A stretch of 64,000 nt of DNA from Flavobacteriaceae bacterium CRH (lineage in GTDB: Bacteria > Bacteroidota > Bacteroidia > Flavobacteriales > Flavobacteriaceae). Under the pieces are notes generated by a model. The model did no database searches. It saw only the letters and a list, made by a program, of their open reading frames with translations, and was not told the origin of the DNA. The stretch is from contig LMAJ01000008.1 of assembly GCA_001507425.1 (NCBI GenBank), positions 173,633 to 237,632 of the forward strand, in the 5' to 3' direction. Shown here one piece after another: positions 27,188-37,030 of this stretch; within the stretch, counting starts at the first letter, position 1, and every line of letters starts with the position of its first letter. The position numbers and the translations under genes are program-made.

Positions 27188-27637
27188 ATGATCACCTTAA
27201 AAAGAACCAATTCTGACGATCTTGATTTTATAAATCTTGTTGCTTTATTAGACAAAGATTTAGCAATCAGAGACGGAGAAGATCACTCCTTTTATAATCA
27301 GTTTAATAAAATTGATAAAATAAAACATGCCATTGTTTTTTATGAAAATGATATTGCCGTGGGTTGTGGTGCTTTTAGAGAAAAAGAATCTGATTCTGTT
27401 GAAATAAAACGCATGTACGTGCATCCGGACCATCGAAAAAAAGGTATTGCTTCTCAAATTTTGACAGCATTAGAACTTTGGGCAGCTGAAATTAATTATC
27501 CTTTCACGGTTTTAGAAACCGGAAAAAAGCAGCCTGAAGCCATTGCATTGTATCAAAAATCAGGCTATGAAATAATTCCAAATTATCCGCCTTATGAAAA
27601 CGTTGAAAACAGTGTTTGCATGAAAAAGACTTTATAA
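27188..27637 (+). CDS. GNAT-family N-acetyltransferase
   Basis: 149 aa with the GNAT core: a beta-strand KHAIVFYENDIAVGCGAFRE, then VEIKRMYVHPDHRKKGIASQIL carrying the acetyl-CoA-binding R/Q-x-x-G-x-A motif, and a late EAIALYQKSGYEIIPNYPPY. Acetyl acceptor unknown. Located 27 bp after the TPR gene and 2 bp before the hexosaminidase start. Confidence 0.88.
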   Translation: MITLKRTNSDDLDFINLVALLDKDLAIRDGEDHSFYNQFNKIDKIKHAIVFYENDIAVGCGAFREKESDSVEIKRMYVHPDHRKKGIASQILTALELWAAEINYPFTVLETGKKQPEAIALYQKSGYEIIPNYPPYENVENSVCMKKTL

Positions 27638-27639
27638 TA

Positions 27640-29253
27640 ATGAAAATGACAGCTGAAGCATTAAAACAAAAAGTGGGACAATTCTTTTTTCCTGCCGTTT
27701 TTATAAACGATACTGAAGAAAATATTCAGGAAACCGAACGTTTAATCAAAGAACACAACATTGGCGGATTGACTTTTTTTCACAGTCGCGCGAGTGCTGC
27801 AACAAATTATGAAAGCAAGAAAAAGGTCGTTTTTAATGACGATAGCTATCAAAAAATAAAAGACTTAATTGTTCGCTACCAAAAAGCCGCATCTACTCCA
27901 CTTTTAATTAGTATTGATGCCGAATGGGGTTTGGCAATGCGCATCGAAAAAACGCCCCAATATCCTTACGCTATTACGCTTGGTGCTTTACCTGCAACTA
28001 AAGCTGATCTGGTTTATGAAGTTGGAAAACAAATTGGTTTAGACTTAAAAGCAGCCGGAATCCATTATAATTTATCGCCTTTGGCAGACATCAACAACAA
28101 TCCGAATAATCCCGTTATTGGTTATCGTTCTTTTGGTGAAAACAAAGAAAAAGTCGCTGCTTTTGCGGTTGAATATTTAAAAGGAATGTCTGAAGTTGGA
28201 ATTTTAGGCTGCCTTAAACACTTTCCCGGACACGGAAATACCAATGTCGATTCGCATTTGGGATTACCTGTTTTAAATGAAACCCTTGAAGAATTATTAG
28301 AAAACGAATTATATCCGTTTATAAAAGGAATTGAAAATAATGTCGACTCGATTATGATTGGACATTTGGCAGTTCCGAGTTTAAATGATGGAAAAAATAC
28401 ATCGGCAACTTTATCAAAACCTATTATTGAAACGCTTTTACGCGAAAAATTAGGTTATGATGGCTTAGTCATTTCTGATGCTTTAAACATGCACAGCGTT
28501 TCTAAATTGTACGAAACAAAAGGCGAACTGGAATGGGAAGCTTTTAACGCTGGAAACGATATTTTATGTTTTGCCGAAAATGTTCCGGAAGGAATTGAAG
28601 CTATTCTTAAAAACGCTTCGCCGGAGCGTATTGAAGAAAGCTTCAACAGAATCATGAATGCTAAGAAAAAAGTTGGAATTCTGTCTGTAAATGAATTTAC
28701 TTCAGGCGAATTAAACTTCGAAAAAGCATCAGTCTTAAATCTTGAAATTGCTGAAAATGCAATTACAAAAATCATAGATAATTCGAGTACAGAATTGGTT
28801 TTTGAAGCTCAAAAAAACAATCAGTTAGTGAAATTGAGTTTGTATAAAAATGTTGAGAATACTTTCTTCAAAACATTAAATTTAAAACTAAATTCTCCTG
28901 AATTTGCTTTTGAAAATTTAGAAGTTTCAGATATCAAATCAATTGAAAAAGAACTCCAGAATTTCGAAACCATCATCATTTCATTATTTGTTCCGAAAGC
29001 AAAACCTTTAAACAATTTTGAAGTCCAGGATGAAGTTTTTGCCTTGCTTTATAATTTATTGCAAACCAAAAAATGTATCCTTTACGTTTTTGGAAATCCT
29101 TACATTTTACCTTTAATTCCAAATCTTAAAAATGCTGTAGGATTAATTCAGGCATATCAGGATTTTGAGGAATTTCAAAAAATTGCAGGAAATCAATTTC
29201 TCGAAAAAACTAATTACTTCGGGAGTTTACCTGTAAATATTGATATTCAATAA
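27640..29253 (+). CDS. NagZ-like GH3 beta-N-acetylhexosaminidase
   Basis: About 537 aa from the ATG at 27640, just after the GNAT stop; a start at 27616 would overlap that gene. GH3 barrel with the NagZ motif KHFPGHGNTNVDSH (about residue 195), which supplies the His/Asp catalytic dyad, and VISDALNMHSV carrying the nucleophile Asp. Longer than E. coli NagZ (341 aa) because of a C-terminal domain of about 190 residues. No signal peptide, so cytoplasmic action on imported muropeptides is likely, coupled with AmpG and AnmK. Confidence 0.88.
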   Translation: MKMTAEALKQKVGQFFFPAVFINDTEENIQETERLIKEHNIGGLTFFHSRASAATNYESKKKVVFNDDSYQKIKDLIVRYQKAASTPLLISIDAEWGLAMRIEKTPQYPYAITLGALPATKADLVYEVGKQIGLDLKAAGIHYNLSPLADINNNPNNPVIGYRSFGENKEKVAAFAVEYLKGMSEVGILGCLKHFPGHGNTNVDSHLGLPVLNETLEELLENELYPFIKGIENNVDSIMIGHLAVPSLNDGKNTSATLSKPIIETLLREKLGYDGLVISDALNMHSVSKLYETKGELEWEAFNAGNDILCFAENVPEGIEAILKNASPERIEESFNRIMNAKKKVGILSVNEFTSGELNFEKASVLNLEIAENAITKIIDNSSTELVFEAQKNNQLVKLSLYKNVENTFFKTLNLKLNSPEFAFENLEVSDIKSIEKELQNFETIIISLFVPKAKPLNNFEVQDEVFALLYNLLQTKKCILYVFGNPYILPLIPNLKNAVGLIQAYQDFEEFQKIAGNQFLEKTNYFGSLPVNIDIQ

Positions 29254-29322
29254 CTTACACAATTCAACTTTCTCATTATAACAAAAAGTTATCACGAAAT
29301 AAATATTAATAATTACATCTTA

Positions 29323-29354
29323 TTGTAAGTACCCTTACTTATGCCCTACTTTTG
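29323..29354 (+). promoter_or_regulatory. Bacteroidota-type promoter of the peroxiredoxin gene
   Basis: TTG at 29323-29325 and TACTTTTG at 29347-29354 match the TTTG / TAnnTTTG consensus with 21-bp spacing. It lies 33 bp before the ATG at 29388. Confidence 0.65.
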
Positions 29355-29387
29355 CATCAAATAAATTTTTAATTAAAAACGAAAAAT

Positions 29388-30026
29388 ATGTCTTTAGTAG
29401 GAAAAAAATTCCCAAGTATTGCAGTAGATGCTATCTCAGAAATGGGTGATAACTTAAAAATCAACATTCTTGACGAAGCAGTAAACAACAACAAAAAAGT
29501 ATTATTGTTTTGGTACCCAAAAGATTTCACTTTTGTATGTCCAACTGAATTACACGCCTTTCAAGCTGCATTACCAGAATTTGAAAAAAGAAATACTATC
29601 GTAATCGGAGCTTCATGTGACACAAACGAAGTACACTTTGCCTGGTTAAACACTCCAAAAAACAATGGTGGAATCGAAGGTGTAACTTACCCAATTTTAG
29701 CTGATACAAACCGTAATTTAGCAAACATTTTAGGTATCCTTGATATCGAATCTACTACTTACAGCGAAGAAACTGATTCAGTTGTTATCGAAGGTTCAAA
29801 CGTAACTTACAGAGCTACTTACCTTATTGACGAAACTGGAAAAATCTTCCACGAAAGTGTAAACGATATGCCATTAGGCCGTAACGTAAACGAATACCTG
29901 AGAATGGTTGATGCTTACACACACATCCAGGAAAAAGGAGAAGTTTGTCCTGCAAACTGGGAAGCTGGAAAAGAAGCTATGTCTGCAGACAGAGTTAGTA
30001 CTGCTGAGTACTTAAGCGCTAACTAA
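29388..30026 (+). CDS. Typical 2-Cys peroxiredoxin (AhpC/TSA family)
   Basis: 212 aa. Peroxidatic Cys C51 in the DFTFVCPTELHAF motif and resolving Cys C187 in EVCPANW; length and spacing are typical 2-Cys. Reduces hydrogen peroxide and organic peroxides in the cytoplasm. It has a clear -7 element (TACTTTTG). A thioredoxin-like gene and a DUF6952-like gene follow on the same strand and may provide reducing equivalents or be co-regulated. Confidence 0.95.
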   Translation: MSLVGKKFPSIAVDAISEMGDNLKINILDEAVNNNKKVLLFWYPKDFTFVCPTELHAFQAALPEFEKRNTIVIGASCDTNEVHFAWLNTPKNNGGIEGVTYPILADTNRNLANILGILDIESTTYSEETDSVVIEGSNVTYRATYLIDETGKIFHESVNDMPLGRNVNEYLRMVDAYTHIQEKGEVCPANWEAGKEAMSADRVSTAEYLSAN

Positions 30027-30183
30027 GAAAAATAAAATTCCAAATTTTTTAAATTCCAAATTCCAAAATTGGAATTTGGAATTTAATCTCAAAAATCAAT
30101 AACATTTCAATTTTAAAATTTCTAAGTTCAATCGGAAGATTTGGAATTTGGAATTTAAAATCTTGGAATTTAAATTAAAAGGT

Positions 30184-30492
30184 ATGTTAATCGACTTAAA
30201 CGAAGATACGTTAGCAGATTTAGTTGCTAAAAACGAAAAAGTAGTAGTACAATATTCAGCTTCATGGTGTGGAAATTGCCGTATTATGAAACCAAAATTC
30301 AAAAAATTAGCGACAGAAAATGAAGCGATCACTTTTGTTTTGGTTGATGCTGAAAATTCTCCGGAATCAAGAAAATTAGCTAATGTAAGCAACCTGCCTA
30401 CTTTTGCAACTTTTGTAAACGGACAATTGGTTGGAGAAACTCAAACCAACAAACAAGAAGTTTTAATCGACTTGGTAAACGCTATTGCTTAA
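30184..30492 (+). CDS. Thioredoxin-family protein
   Basis: 102 aa from the ATG at 30184; the upstream part of the open frame is made of 'ggaatttggaattt' repeat words and is unlikely to be translated. Thioredoxin fold with active site SWCGNC (Trx usually CGPC; here CGNC) and the cis-Pro in NLPTFATF. No signal peptide, so cytoplasmic. Downstream of a 2-Cys peroxiredoxin and so a candidate reductant for it. Confidence 0.88.
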   Translation: MLIDLNEDTLADLVAKNEKVVVQYSASWCGNCRIMKPKFKKLATENEAITFVLVDAENSPESRKLANVSNLPTFATFVNGQLVGETQTNKQEVLIDLVNAIA

Positions 30493-30598
30493 ACAGATTC
30501 GTTAGACTTGCTTAGATTTTCAGACATCTTAGATGTTGCTAAAAATTAAAGAAAGTCTAAGAAGTCTAAGCAAGTCTAAAAATCTAAGAAGTCTAAAT

Positions 30599-30856
30599 AT
30601 GAAATTACCCGTAATAAAACAATTGACCCAATTTATCGAAGAAAATGATCAGGATTATATCATTGAAACGATTGAAGTTCTTGAAGCGATGACTGAAATT
30701 CCTTCACTTAAAGATGAAGAATTAGATGTAATTGGCGAATTAATTTCAAATATGTACGGTGCACTTGAAGTACACAAAATGGTAGTTCAGGGCACAGATA
30801 AAAAAGAAGCTCTAAATGCGTTCATGAAACGTGTTCTAGGTTCTATCGATAAATAA
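30599..30856 (+). CDS. DUF6952-like small protein
   Basis: 85 aa from the ATG at 30599; the frame extends upstream only through 'aagtctaag' repeat words. Helical, acidic, with a conserved-looking ISNMYGALEVHKMV segment near the middle. It is regularly found next to the thioredoxin/peroxiredoxin pair in Flavobacteria as far as I recall; function unknown. Confidence 0.75.
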   Translation: MKLPVIKQLTQFIEENDQDYIIETIEVLEAMTEIPSLKDEELDVIGELISNMYGALEVHKMVVQGTDKKEALNAFMKRVLGSIDK

Positions 30857-30898
30857 ATCGGCCTTTTTCAAAGAAAAAACAAAAAAACATGACTAAAG

Positions 30899-30932
30899 AA
30901 GCGTTTTCTCAAATAGGAAGACGCTTTTTTTT
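30899..30932 (+). terminator. Rho-independent terminator
   Basis: aagcgttttc (30899-30908) pairs with gaagacgctt (30917-30926, one G-U pair) and is followed by a run of T. Ends the peroxiredoxin-thioredoxin-DUF6952 transcript. Confidence 0.8.
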
Positions 30933-31034
30933 GTTTTCAGTCTCAGATTTCAGTTTTCAGCTCAATCTTTGTCATCCTGAGCGAAGTCGAAGAAACACAA
31001 AGTATTTCGGCACTAACTAAATCTAAAATCTAAA

Positions 31035-31157
31035 ATCATTTGGGCGAGACAGCATTAGAAAAAGGGGCTAACCTACTTTGTCTTCATTCGCCCCTTTTCC
31101 TAATGCTGTCGGGCTGTCCGCGCTACTTCGGTAGCCTGCTCCCATCCCTCTCGCGTG
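31035..31157 (-). ncRNA. Flavobacterial intergenic structured RNA element (Flavo-1-like), copy 3
   Basis: On the minus strand: GGGATGGGAGCAGGC, a small hairpin (gctaccgaagtagc), then GCGGACAGCCCGAC. A long inner stem follows in which gacagcattag and aaaagggg pair with their complements (31041-31102). The head and tail words resemble copies 1 and 2. It sits in a 650-bp gene-free stretch (30857-31508) also holding a terminator and repeat palindromes. Confidence 0.45.
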
Positions 31158-31231
31158 CAAACGTTTAAGTTTTCAGTCTCAGTTTTCAGTCTCAGTTTTC
31201 ACTCCAATCTTGTCATCCTGACGGAGGAAGG

Positions 31232-31302
31232 ATCACACTAGAAACTCCACAATCTTAGTTGCTATTCTTAATTGCTACTCTTTGTCGATCTTCTAGTGTG
31301 AT
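31232..31302. repeat. Interspersed 'atcacactagaa' palindrome
   Basis: atcacactagaa (31232-31243) is mirrored exactly at 31291-31302, preceded by 'gtcatcctgacggagg'. Same family as 2192-2249. Confidence 0.6.
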
Positions 31303-31477
31303 TTCTCTCTTTTCGAAATGATATGTTTTGCGATCATCGTTACAAAACCTTTGTCAAAGTTTAAAACTTTGACAAAGGCAGAACACGCGCAAATGCAATT
31401 AATTTTACATGAAAAATCCAAGCCTTAATCTATACTTAAACCCACAACAAATACTTTTAGATTCAAATATTAATCCT

Positions 31478-31485
31478 TACTTTTG
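31478..31485 (+). promoter_or_regulatory. -7 promoter element of the tpx operon
   Basis: TACTTTTG matches TAnnTTTG and lies 23 bp before the tpx ATG. The -33 element is not clear. Identical to the -7 element of the peroxiredoxin gene. Confidence 0.5.
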
Positions 31486-31508
31486 AGCCTCATAAAAAAA
31501 TAAATATC

Positions 31509-32006
31509 ATGGCTTCAATAACATTAGGAGGAAATCCAGTTCATACATCAGGAGAATTACCAACAGTAGGTTCACAACTAGCTGATTTTAAATTAATAAA
31601 AAATGATTTATCAGTAGCTTCATTAAGCAACTTCGCTGGTAAAAAACTAGTTTTAAATATTTTTCCAAGTGTAGATACAGGAACTTGTGCTACTTCTGTT
31701 AGAAAATTCAATGAAAGTGCCGGGAACTTAGAAAACACTACTGTTTTATGTATTTCAAGAGATTTACCATTTGCTCAAAAACGCTTTTGTGGAGCTGAAG
31801 GATTAGAAAATGTAGTTAACTTATCTGATTTTCAAGAAGGTGCTTTTGGTAAAGCAAACGGTTTAGAAATTGTTGACGGACCTTTAGCGGGTTTGCATTC
31901 AAGAGCGATCATTGTTGTTGATGAAAACGGAAAAATTACTCATACGGAACAAGTTGCAGAAATTGCAAACGAACCAAACTACGAAGCAGCTTTAGCGGCA
32001 CTTTAA
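31509..32006 (+). CDS. tpx: Thiol peroxidase
   Basis: 165 aa, the usual Tpx length. Peroxidatic C60 in [14 protein letters not shown] and resolving C94 in [12 protein letters not shown]; 'FALKDG'-type substrate pocket and [11 protein letters not shown] near the end match the atypical 2-Cys Tpx family. Reduces lipid and alkyl hydroperoxides using thioredoxin. First gene of a run tpx-dgkA-ftsK-lolA-lptG-ribB with short gaps. Confidence 0.95.
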   Translation: MASITLGGNPVHTSGELPTVGSQLADFKLIKNDLSVASLSNFAGKKLVLNIFPSVDTGTCATSVRKFNESAGNLENTTVLCISRDLPFAQKRFCGAEGLENVVNLSDFQEGAFGKANGLEIVDGPLAGLHSRAIIVVDENGKITHTEQVAEIANEPNYEAALAAL

Positions 32007-32024
32007 TACAATAATACCCTTTAA

Positions 32025-32399
32025 ATGGAGTTTCAAAAAGATAATACTTTTGTTACGGGCCGATTAAAAAGCATGACGTATGCTTTTAATGGCGCTGTAA
32101 AACTTATTAGAACAGAACATAGCATTATGGTGCAATTCTCATTGGGAATTGCAATGACAATTGCCGGGTTCTATTTTCATATCTCACAAACCGAATGGCT
32201 TTGTCAAACATTAGCAATCGGTTTGGTTTTAAGTGTTGAAGGATTGAATACGGCAGTTGAAAAAATAGCTGATTTTATTCATCCAGATTACAGCAAACGA
32301 ATCGGATTTATTAAAGATATTGCTGCAGGTGCGGTATTTTTTGCCGCAATGACAGCAATAGCAATAGGTTTGATCATTTATGTTCCAAAATTTGTATAG
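32025..32399 (+). CDS. Diacylglycerol kinase family membrane protein
   Basis: 124 aa with three membrane helices. Carries the DgkA-family signature LVLSVEGLNTAVEKIADF (E..NTAIE) plus KDIAAGAVFFAA. In Gram-positive relatives the family phosphorylates undecaprenol rather than diacylglycerol, so the lipid substrate is open. 18 bp after tpx, 18 bp before ftsK. Confidence 0.9.
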   Translation: MEFQKDNTFVTGRLKSMTYAFNGAVKLIRTEHSIMVQFSLGIAMTIAGFYFHISQTEWLCQTLAIGLVLSVEGLNTAVEKIADFIHPDYSKRIGFIKDIAAGAVFFAAMTAIAIGLIIYVPKFV

Positions 32400-32417
32400 G
32401 CAATACTAAACCCAAGA

Positions 32418-34868
32418 ATGGCAAAAACAACCAAAAAAGAAACTGTAAATAAAAAAACCGAACCAAAAGCTGAGAATTTAAGATCCTGGAGACCTACTAA
32501 ACAACAACGCTTTGTTGTAGGATGTCTTTTGATACTATTTTCTATTGCATTATTAGTTGCCTTTATTTCTTTTTATGTAAACGGACAATGGCAATTAGAC
32601 CAAAGCGCTGTTGGTCAACTAGATGATCGATCTGAAGTTGTGCAAAACTGGCTCGGAAAATTCGGGGCTTTTCTTGCCGATTTAATCGTATATAAAGGTT
32701 TCGGAATCGCCTCTTTTATATTAGTACGTTTATTTTTCCTTACTGGAATGTTTTTAGCTCTGGAATTATCCCTGAGAAAACTAAAAAACATTTGGTTCTG
32801 GGATTTATTTGCCATTATTATCCTTTCTGTTTTATTTGGGTTTTTCGCTACTTCAGCTCCTGAATTAGGCGGAACAATTGGTTATGAACTGAATTTATTT
32901 TCACAAGATTACATTGGAAAAACAGGCACATTATTATCCTTGCTTTTTGGATTAATCGTGTATTTAATTTTCAAAATAAAATTATCTCCTGAAAAAATTC
33001 AATCGTATTTTGATTCTACTAAAAAAGAATTCAAATCTGAATTAAGCTCATTAAATACGCCAAAACAACCTGAAAGCGCTTATAATTTAGAAGAATTTGC
33101 CATTGAGGAAGTAGATCCTGAATTAGACAACATTCATTTAAAAACAGAAGACACTCAATTCGAAATCAACAAAGAAGCCTTAAAACCAACCATTTCAAAT
33201 TCATCTGAAATTGATTTGAATCCGATTTTAAAGCCCATGCAAATGGATATAAATCCGATAACAGTAAATCCGGCACACACGGAAGAATTTGTTATTGAAA
33301 AAGCGCAAGAGGAAGATATTATCGAAGAGAACCTTGCTTCTAGATTAGTCGCAGATTTTGGATTATTTGACCCAACCTTAGATTTATCGAATTATAAATT
33401 TCCAACCATCGATTTATTAAAAGAATATTCGACTGGCGGAATTACCATTAATCAGGAAGAATTAGAAGAAAATAAAAATAAAATTGTAGATACGCTTCGT
33501 AACTACAAAATTGAAATTGCACAAATTAAAGCAACCGTTGGTCCATCTGTAACCTTATATGAAATTGTACCGGAAGCGGGAATCAGAATTTCTAAAATTA
33601 AGAGTTTAGAAGACGATATTGCTTTATCATTATCTGCTTTAGGAATTCGTATTATTGCTCCAATTCCAGGAAAAGGAACAATTGGTATCGAGGTCCCAAA
33701 CAAAAACCCTACAATGGTTTCTATGAAAAGCGTTATTGGATCAGCAAAGTTTCAGGAAGCTGAAATGGAGTTGCCAATTGCACTTGGAAAAACTATTTCG
33801 AACGAAACTTTCGTGGTCGATTTAGCCAAAATGCCTCACTTATTGATGGCGGGAGCTACCGGACAAGGAAAATCTGTTGGGCTGAATGCGGTTTTAACTT
33901 CTCTTTTATACAAAAAACACCCGGCTGAAGTAAAATTTGTTTTGGTTGACCCTAAAAAAGTTGAGTTAACATTATTCAATAAAATTGAAAGACATTATTT
34001 AGCCAAACTTCCTGATACCGAAGATGCAATTATTACAGACAATGCAAAAGTTGTAAATACTTTAAATTCTCTTTGTGTTGAAATGGATAATCGTTATTCA
34101 TTGTTGAAAGATGCAATGGTTCGTAACATTAAGGAATATAATGATAAATTTAAAGCCAGAAAATTAAATCCTGAAGCCGGACACCGATTTTTACCTTATA
34201 TTATTTTGGTTGTCGATGAGTTCGCCGATTTGATTATGACTGCCGGAAAAGAAGTTGAGATTCCGATTGCGCGTTTAGCTCAATTGGCGCGTGCTATTGG
34301 TATTCACTTGATTATCGCAACACAAAGACCTTCTGTAAACGTTATTACAGGTTTGATTAAAGCGAATTTCCCCGCCAGGATTGCTTTTAGAGTAACTTCT
34401 AAAATTGACTCAAGAACGATTCTTGACACACAAGGGGCTGACCAATTAATTGGACGTGGAGATTTATTATATACAAATGGCAATGATGTGGTTCGCGTAC
34501 AATGTGCTTTCATTGACACACCTGAGGTTGAAAAAATCACTGATTTTATTGGTTCACAAAAGGCTTATGCTACGGCTTATTTGCTTCCGGAGTTTGTTGG
34601 AGAAGAAAGTGGCATCAATCTTGATATGGATATTTCTGACAGAGACACTTTATTTAGAGAAGCTGCAGAAATTATTGTCAATGCGCAACAAGGCTCTGCT
34701 TCTTTATTGCAGAGAAAATTAAAATTAGGATACAACAGGGCCGGTCGTTTGATCGATCAGCTGGAAGCAGCAGGAATTGTTGGTCCGTTTGAAGGCAGTA
34801 AAGCACGCAGCGTAAATATTTCTGATTTAAGTGCTCTTGATCAATTTTTTAATAATGAACAAAATTAA
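32418..34868 (+). CDS. ftsK: FtsK/SpoIIIE DNA translocase
   Basis: 816 aa. Four N-terminal membrane helices (about 30-190), a linker, then the motor: alpha-domain, Walker A GATGQGKS (K485), Walker B PYIILVVDEFADL, and FtsK-type TQRPSVNVITGLIKANFPARIAF. The C-terminal gamma domain (winged helix, GYNRAGRLIDQLEAAGIVGP) reads KOPS-like polarity signals. Pumps chromosome ends through the division septum and activates XerCD at dif. Chromosomal synteny is well kept. Confidence 0.96.
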   Translation: MAKTTKKETVNKKTEPKAENLRSWRPTKQQRFVVGCLLILFSIALLVAFISFYVNGQWQLDQSAVGQLDDRSEVVQNWLGKFGAFLADLIVYKGFGIASFILVRLFFLTGMFLALELSLRKLKNIWFWDLFAIIILSVLFGFFATSAPELGGTIGYELNLFSQDYIGKTGTLLSLLFGLIVYLIFKIKLSPEKIQSYFDSTKKEFKSELSSLNTPKQPESAYNLEEFAIEEVDPELDNIHLKTEDTQFEINKEALKPTISNSSEIDLNPILKPMQMDINPITVNPAHTEEFVIEKAQEEDIIEENLASRLVADFGLFDPTLDLSNYKFPTIDLLKEYSTGGITINQEELEENKNKIVDTLRNYKIEIAQIKATVGPSVTLYEIVPEAGIRISKIKSLEDDIALSLSALGIRIIAPIPGKGTIGIEVPNKNPTMVSMKSVIGSAKFQEAEMELPIALGKTISNETFVVDLAKMPHLLMAGATGQGKSVGLNAVLTSLLYKKHPAEVKFVLVDPKKVELTLFNKIERHYLAKLPDTEDAIITDNAKVVNTLNSLCVEMDNRYSLLKDAMVRNIKEYNDKFKARKLNPEAGHRFLPYIILVVDEFADLIMTAGKEVEIPIARLAQLARAIGIHLIIATQRPSVNVITGLIKANFPARIAFRVTSKIDSRTILDTQGADQLIGRGDLLYTNGNDVVRVQCAFIDTPEVEKITDFIGSQKAYATAYLLPEFVGEESGINLDMDISDRDTLFREAAEIIVNAQQGSASLLQRKLKLGYNRAGRLIDQLEAAGIVGPFEGSKARSVNISDLSALDQFFNNEQN

Positions 34869-34876
34869 ACCCCATC

Positions 34877-35566
34877 ATGAAAAAATTTCAAGAAATCAAC
34901 ATCAATTCTATCACAAACAGAAGTAAAAAATGTTTTCAAATAGCAGTTTTATTTCTTTTGAGCTTTACTTCTATTCAGGCTCAGGATAAAAAAGCTAAGG
35001 ATTTATTGAACGAAGTTACCGCTAAAATCAAAAGTTACGATAACATTTCTATTGATTTTAAATATTCGCTGAACAATGCTAAAGAAAACATTAATCAGGA
35101 CAGCAAAGGAAATGTAGTTATGAAAGGCAATCAATATGTATTGAATTTTATGGGCGTTACTAAAATATTTGACGGACAAAAAAGCTATACCATTAATCCT
35201 GAAGATGAAGAAGTTACTATTTCTAAAGTAAACGAAAAAGACGATAACGCTATTACGCCTTCAAAAATGCTTACTTTTTTTAATTCCGGATACAAATACA
35301 ACATGGATATAGTTCAAAATGTAAAAGGAAGAAAAATTCAATACATTAAATTAGCGCCAACAAATACAAAAGATCAAAGAAAAGAGATTCTTTTAGGTAT
35401 TGATGTTCAGACAAAACACATCTATAATTTGATTGAAACAGGAAAAAATGGAACAAAAACAACTTTGACCGTTAATTCTTTTAAAACCAATCAACCTTTA
35501 TCAAAAAATCAATTTACCTTTGTTGCGAGCAAATATCCAAAATATTACATCAACAAATTAGATTAA
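34877..35566 (+). CDS. LolA-like outer-membrane lipoprotein carrier protein
   Basis: 229 aa with a signal peptide (AVLFLLSFTSIQAQ) and the LolA-like fold: SIDFKYSLNNAK, GNVVMKGNQYVLNFMGV, FDGQKSYTINP. In this family the protein carries lipoproteins through the periplasm. It lies 8 bp after ftsK and 7 bp before an LptF/G-like permease, which together suggest envelope-lipid trafficking functions. Confidence 0.87.
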   Translation: MKKFQEININSITNRSKKCFQIAVLFLLSFTSIQAQDKKAKDLLNEVTAKIKSYDNISIDFKYSLNNAKENINQDSKGNVVMKGNQYVLNFMGVTKIFDGQKSYTINPEDEEVTISKVNEKDDNAITPSKMLTFFNSGYKYNMDIVQNVKGRKIQYIKLAPTNTKDQRKEILLGIDVQTKHIYNLIETGKNGTKTTLTVNSFKTNQPLSKNQFTFVASKYPKYYINKLD

Positions 35567-35573
35567 ATTAAGG

Positions 35574-37028
35574 TTGAAAATTTTAGACAAATACTTACTA
35601 AAAACATTCCTGATTACATTTACTACGGTATTTGTAATCCTTTTTTTTATATTCATACTTCAGACTGTTTGGCTTTTTATCTCTGAACTTGCAGGTAAAG
35701 ACCTTGATTTGTTGTTGGTTATAAAATTTCTTTTATTCTCAATGCCTCGAATAATTCCGCTGGTTTTACCTCTATCGGTTCTATTGGCTTCTATCATGAC
35801 TTTTGGAAATTTGGCCGAAAATTATGAATTTGCAGCCATGAAATCGTCCGGAATCTCATTGCAAAGAGCCATGCGGGTTTTAATCATTTTTATATTCGTT
35901 TTGAGTATCGTTGCATTTTGGTTCGCCAATAATGTAATTCCCTATGCTGAATATAAATTTGTTAGTTTTCGTAAAAACATTGCTCAGGCAAAACCAGCAA
36001 TGGCAATTGCCGAAGGTCAGTTTAATGATGTTGGTACTTACAACATTAAAGTAAACAAAAAGTCAGGCGAAAACGGAAATATTTTAACCGGAGTTACTAT
36101 TCATGAAAAAGCAAATAATTATGGCGAAAATAAAACCGTAATTAAAGCTAAAGATGGAGAATTAATCAGTAGTGAGAAATCGAGTATTTTAAAGCTGGTT
36201 TTAAACAACGGTTATTACTATCAGGATGTTACCCCGAAAAAATATGAAGATCGTTCTAAACTTCCTTTTATAAAAAGTGAGTTCAAAAAGCAGATTATCA
36301 ATATTGATTTATCGGAGTTAAACAAAGTTGATGAAGATAAAGAAAATGTCGGCAGCACAAACGGGATGTTGAATGTAAACGAATTACGCTACACCTTAGA
36401 TTCTTTAAACAAAAACCTGAACAACGAAATAATCTCTTTTTCAGAAAATATAAATCAGCGTGTCGGAATTAAAGCTGCTCCTAAGGTTTTAAAAACTGAT
36501 AAAAAGAAAAAACCGTTACCGAACAATCTTTTATCTCCTTATACAAATAAGCAAAAGTCAGATATTTTAAAAATGGCCAGTAGTACCGTTACCAGCAATA
36601 TTTACTCTATAGAATCTACACAAAAAGACTTAAAAGACAAACAAAGAGATATAAACAAACATTTGACAGCTTTGTACGAGAAATTTGTAATTGCTTTTGC
36701 ATGTTTTTTAATGTTTTTTATTGGAGCTCCATTAGGTGCGATTATTCGAAAAGGGGGACTTGGATTGCCAATTGTATTTGCAGTTTTAATTTTTATTACT
36801 TTTCACTTCATCAATACTTTTGGAAAAAGACTGTCTCAGGAAGGCGGTATGAGTCCTTTTATGGGATCATGGATGTCCTCTTTTATATTACTGCCACTAG
36901 CCGTTTTGCTCACCTATCGTGCTACAAATGATAACGGGCTCATTAATTTTGATGCCATAACAACTCCTATATCACAACTGTTTCAAAAAATTTTAGAGCG
37001 ATTTTCACCCGCTCAAAACAAACAATAA
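35574..37028 (+). CDS. LptF/LptG-family (YjgP/YjgQ) permease
   Basis: 484 aa beginning with a TTG start codon 7 bp after lolA. Three N-terminal helices (KTFLITFTTVFVILFFIFILQ and two more), a large periplasmic jellyroll-like middle (about 120-370), and three C-terminal helices (FVIAFACFLMFFIGAPLGAIIRKGG). The FGNLAENYEFAAMKSSGIS motif is diagnostic for the family. It forms the inner-membrane channel of the LPS export machine with LptB. The middle domain has a longer charged insert than the E. coli protein. Confidence 0.9.
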   Translation: MKILDKYLLKTFLITFTTVFVILFFIFILQTVWLFISELAGKDLDLLLVIKFLLFSMPRIIPLVLPLSVLLASIMTFGNLAENYEFAAMKSSGISLQRAMRVLIIFIFVLSIVAFWFANNVIPYAEYKFVSFRKNIAQAKPAMAIAEGQFNDVGTYNIKVNKKSGENGNILTGVTIHEKANNYGENKTVIKAKDGELISSEKSSILKLVLNNGYYYQDVTPKKYEDRSKLPFIKSEFKKQIINIDLSELNKVDEDKENVGSTNGMLNVNELRYTLDSLNKNLNNEIISFSENINQRVGIKAAPKVLKTDKKKKPLPNNLLSPYTNKQKSDILKMASSTVTSNIYSIESTQKDLKDKQRDINKHLTALYEKFVIAFACFLMFFIGAPLGAIIRKGGLGLPIVFAVLIFITFHFINTFGKRLSQEGGMSPFMGSWMSSFILLPLAVLLTYRATNDNGLINFDAITTPISQLFQKILERFSPAQNKQ

Positions 37029-37030
37029 TT

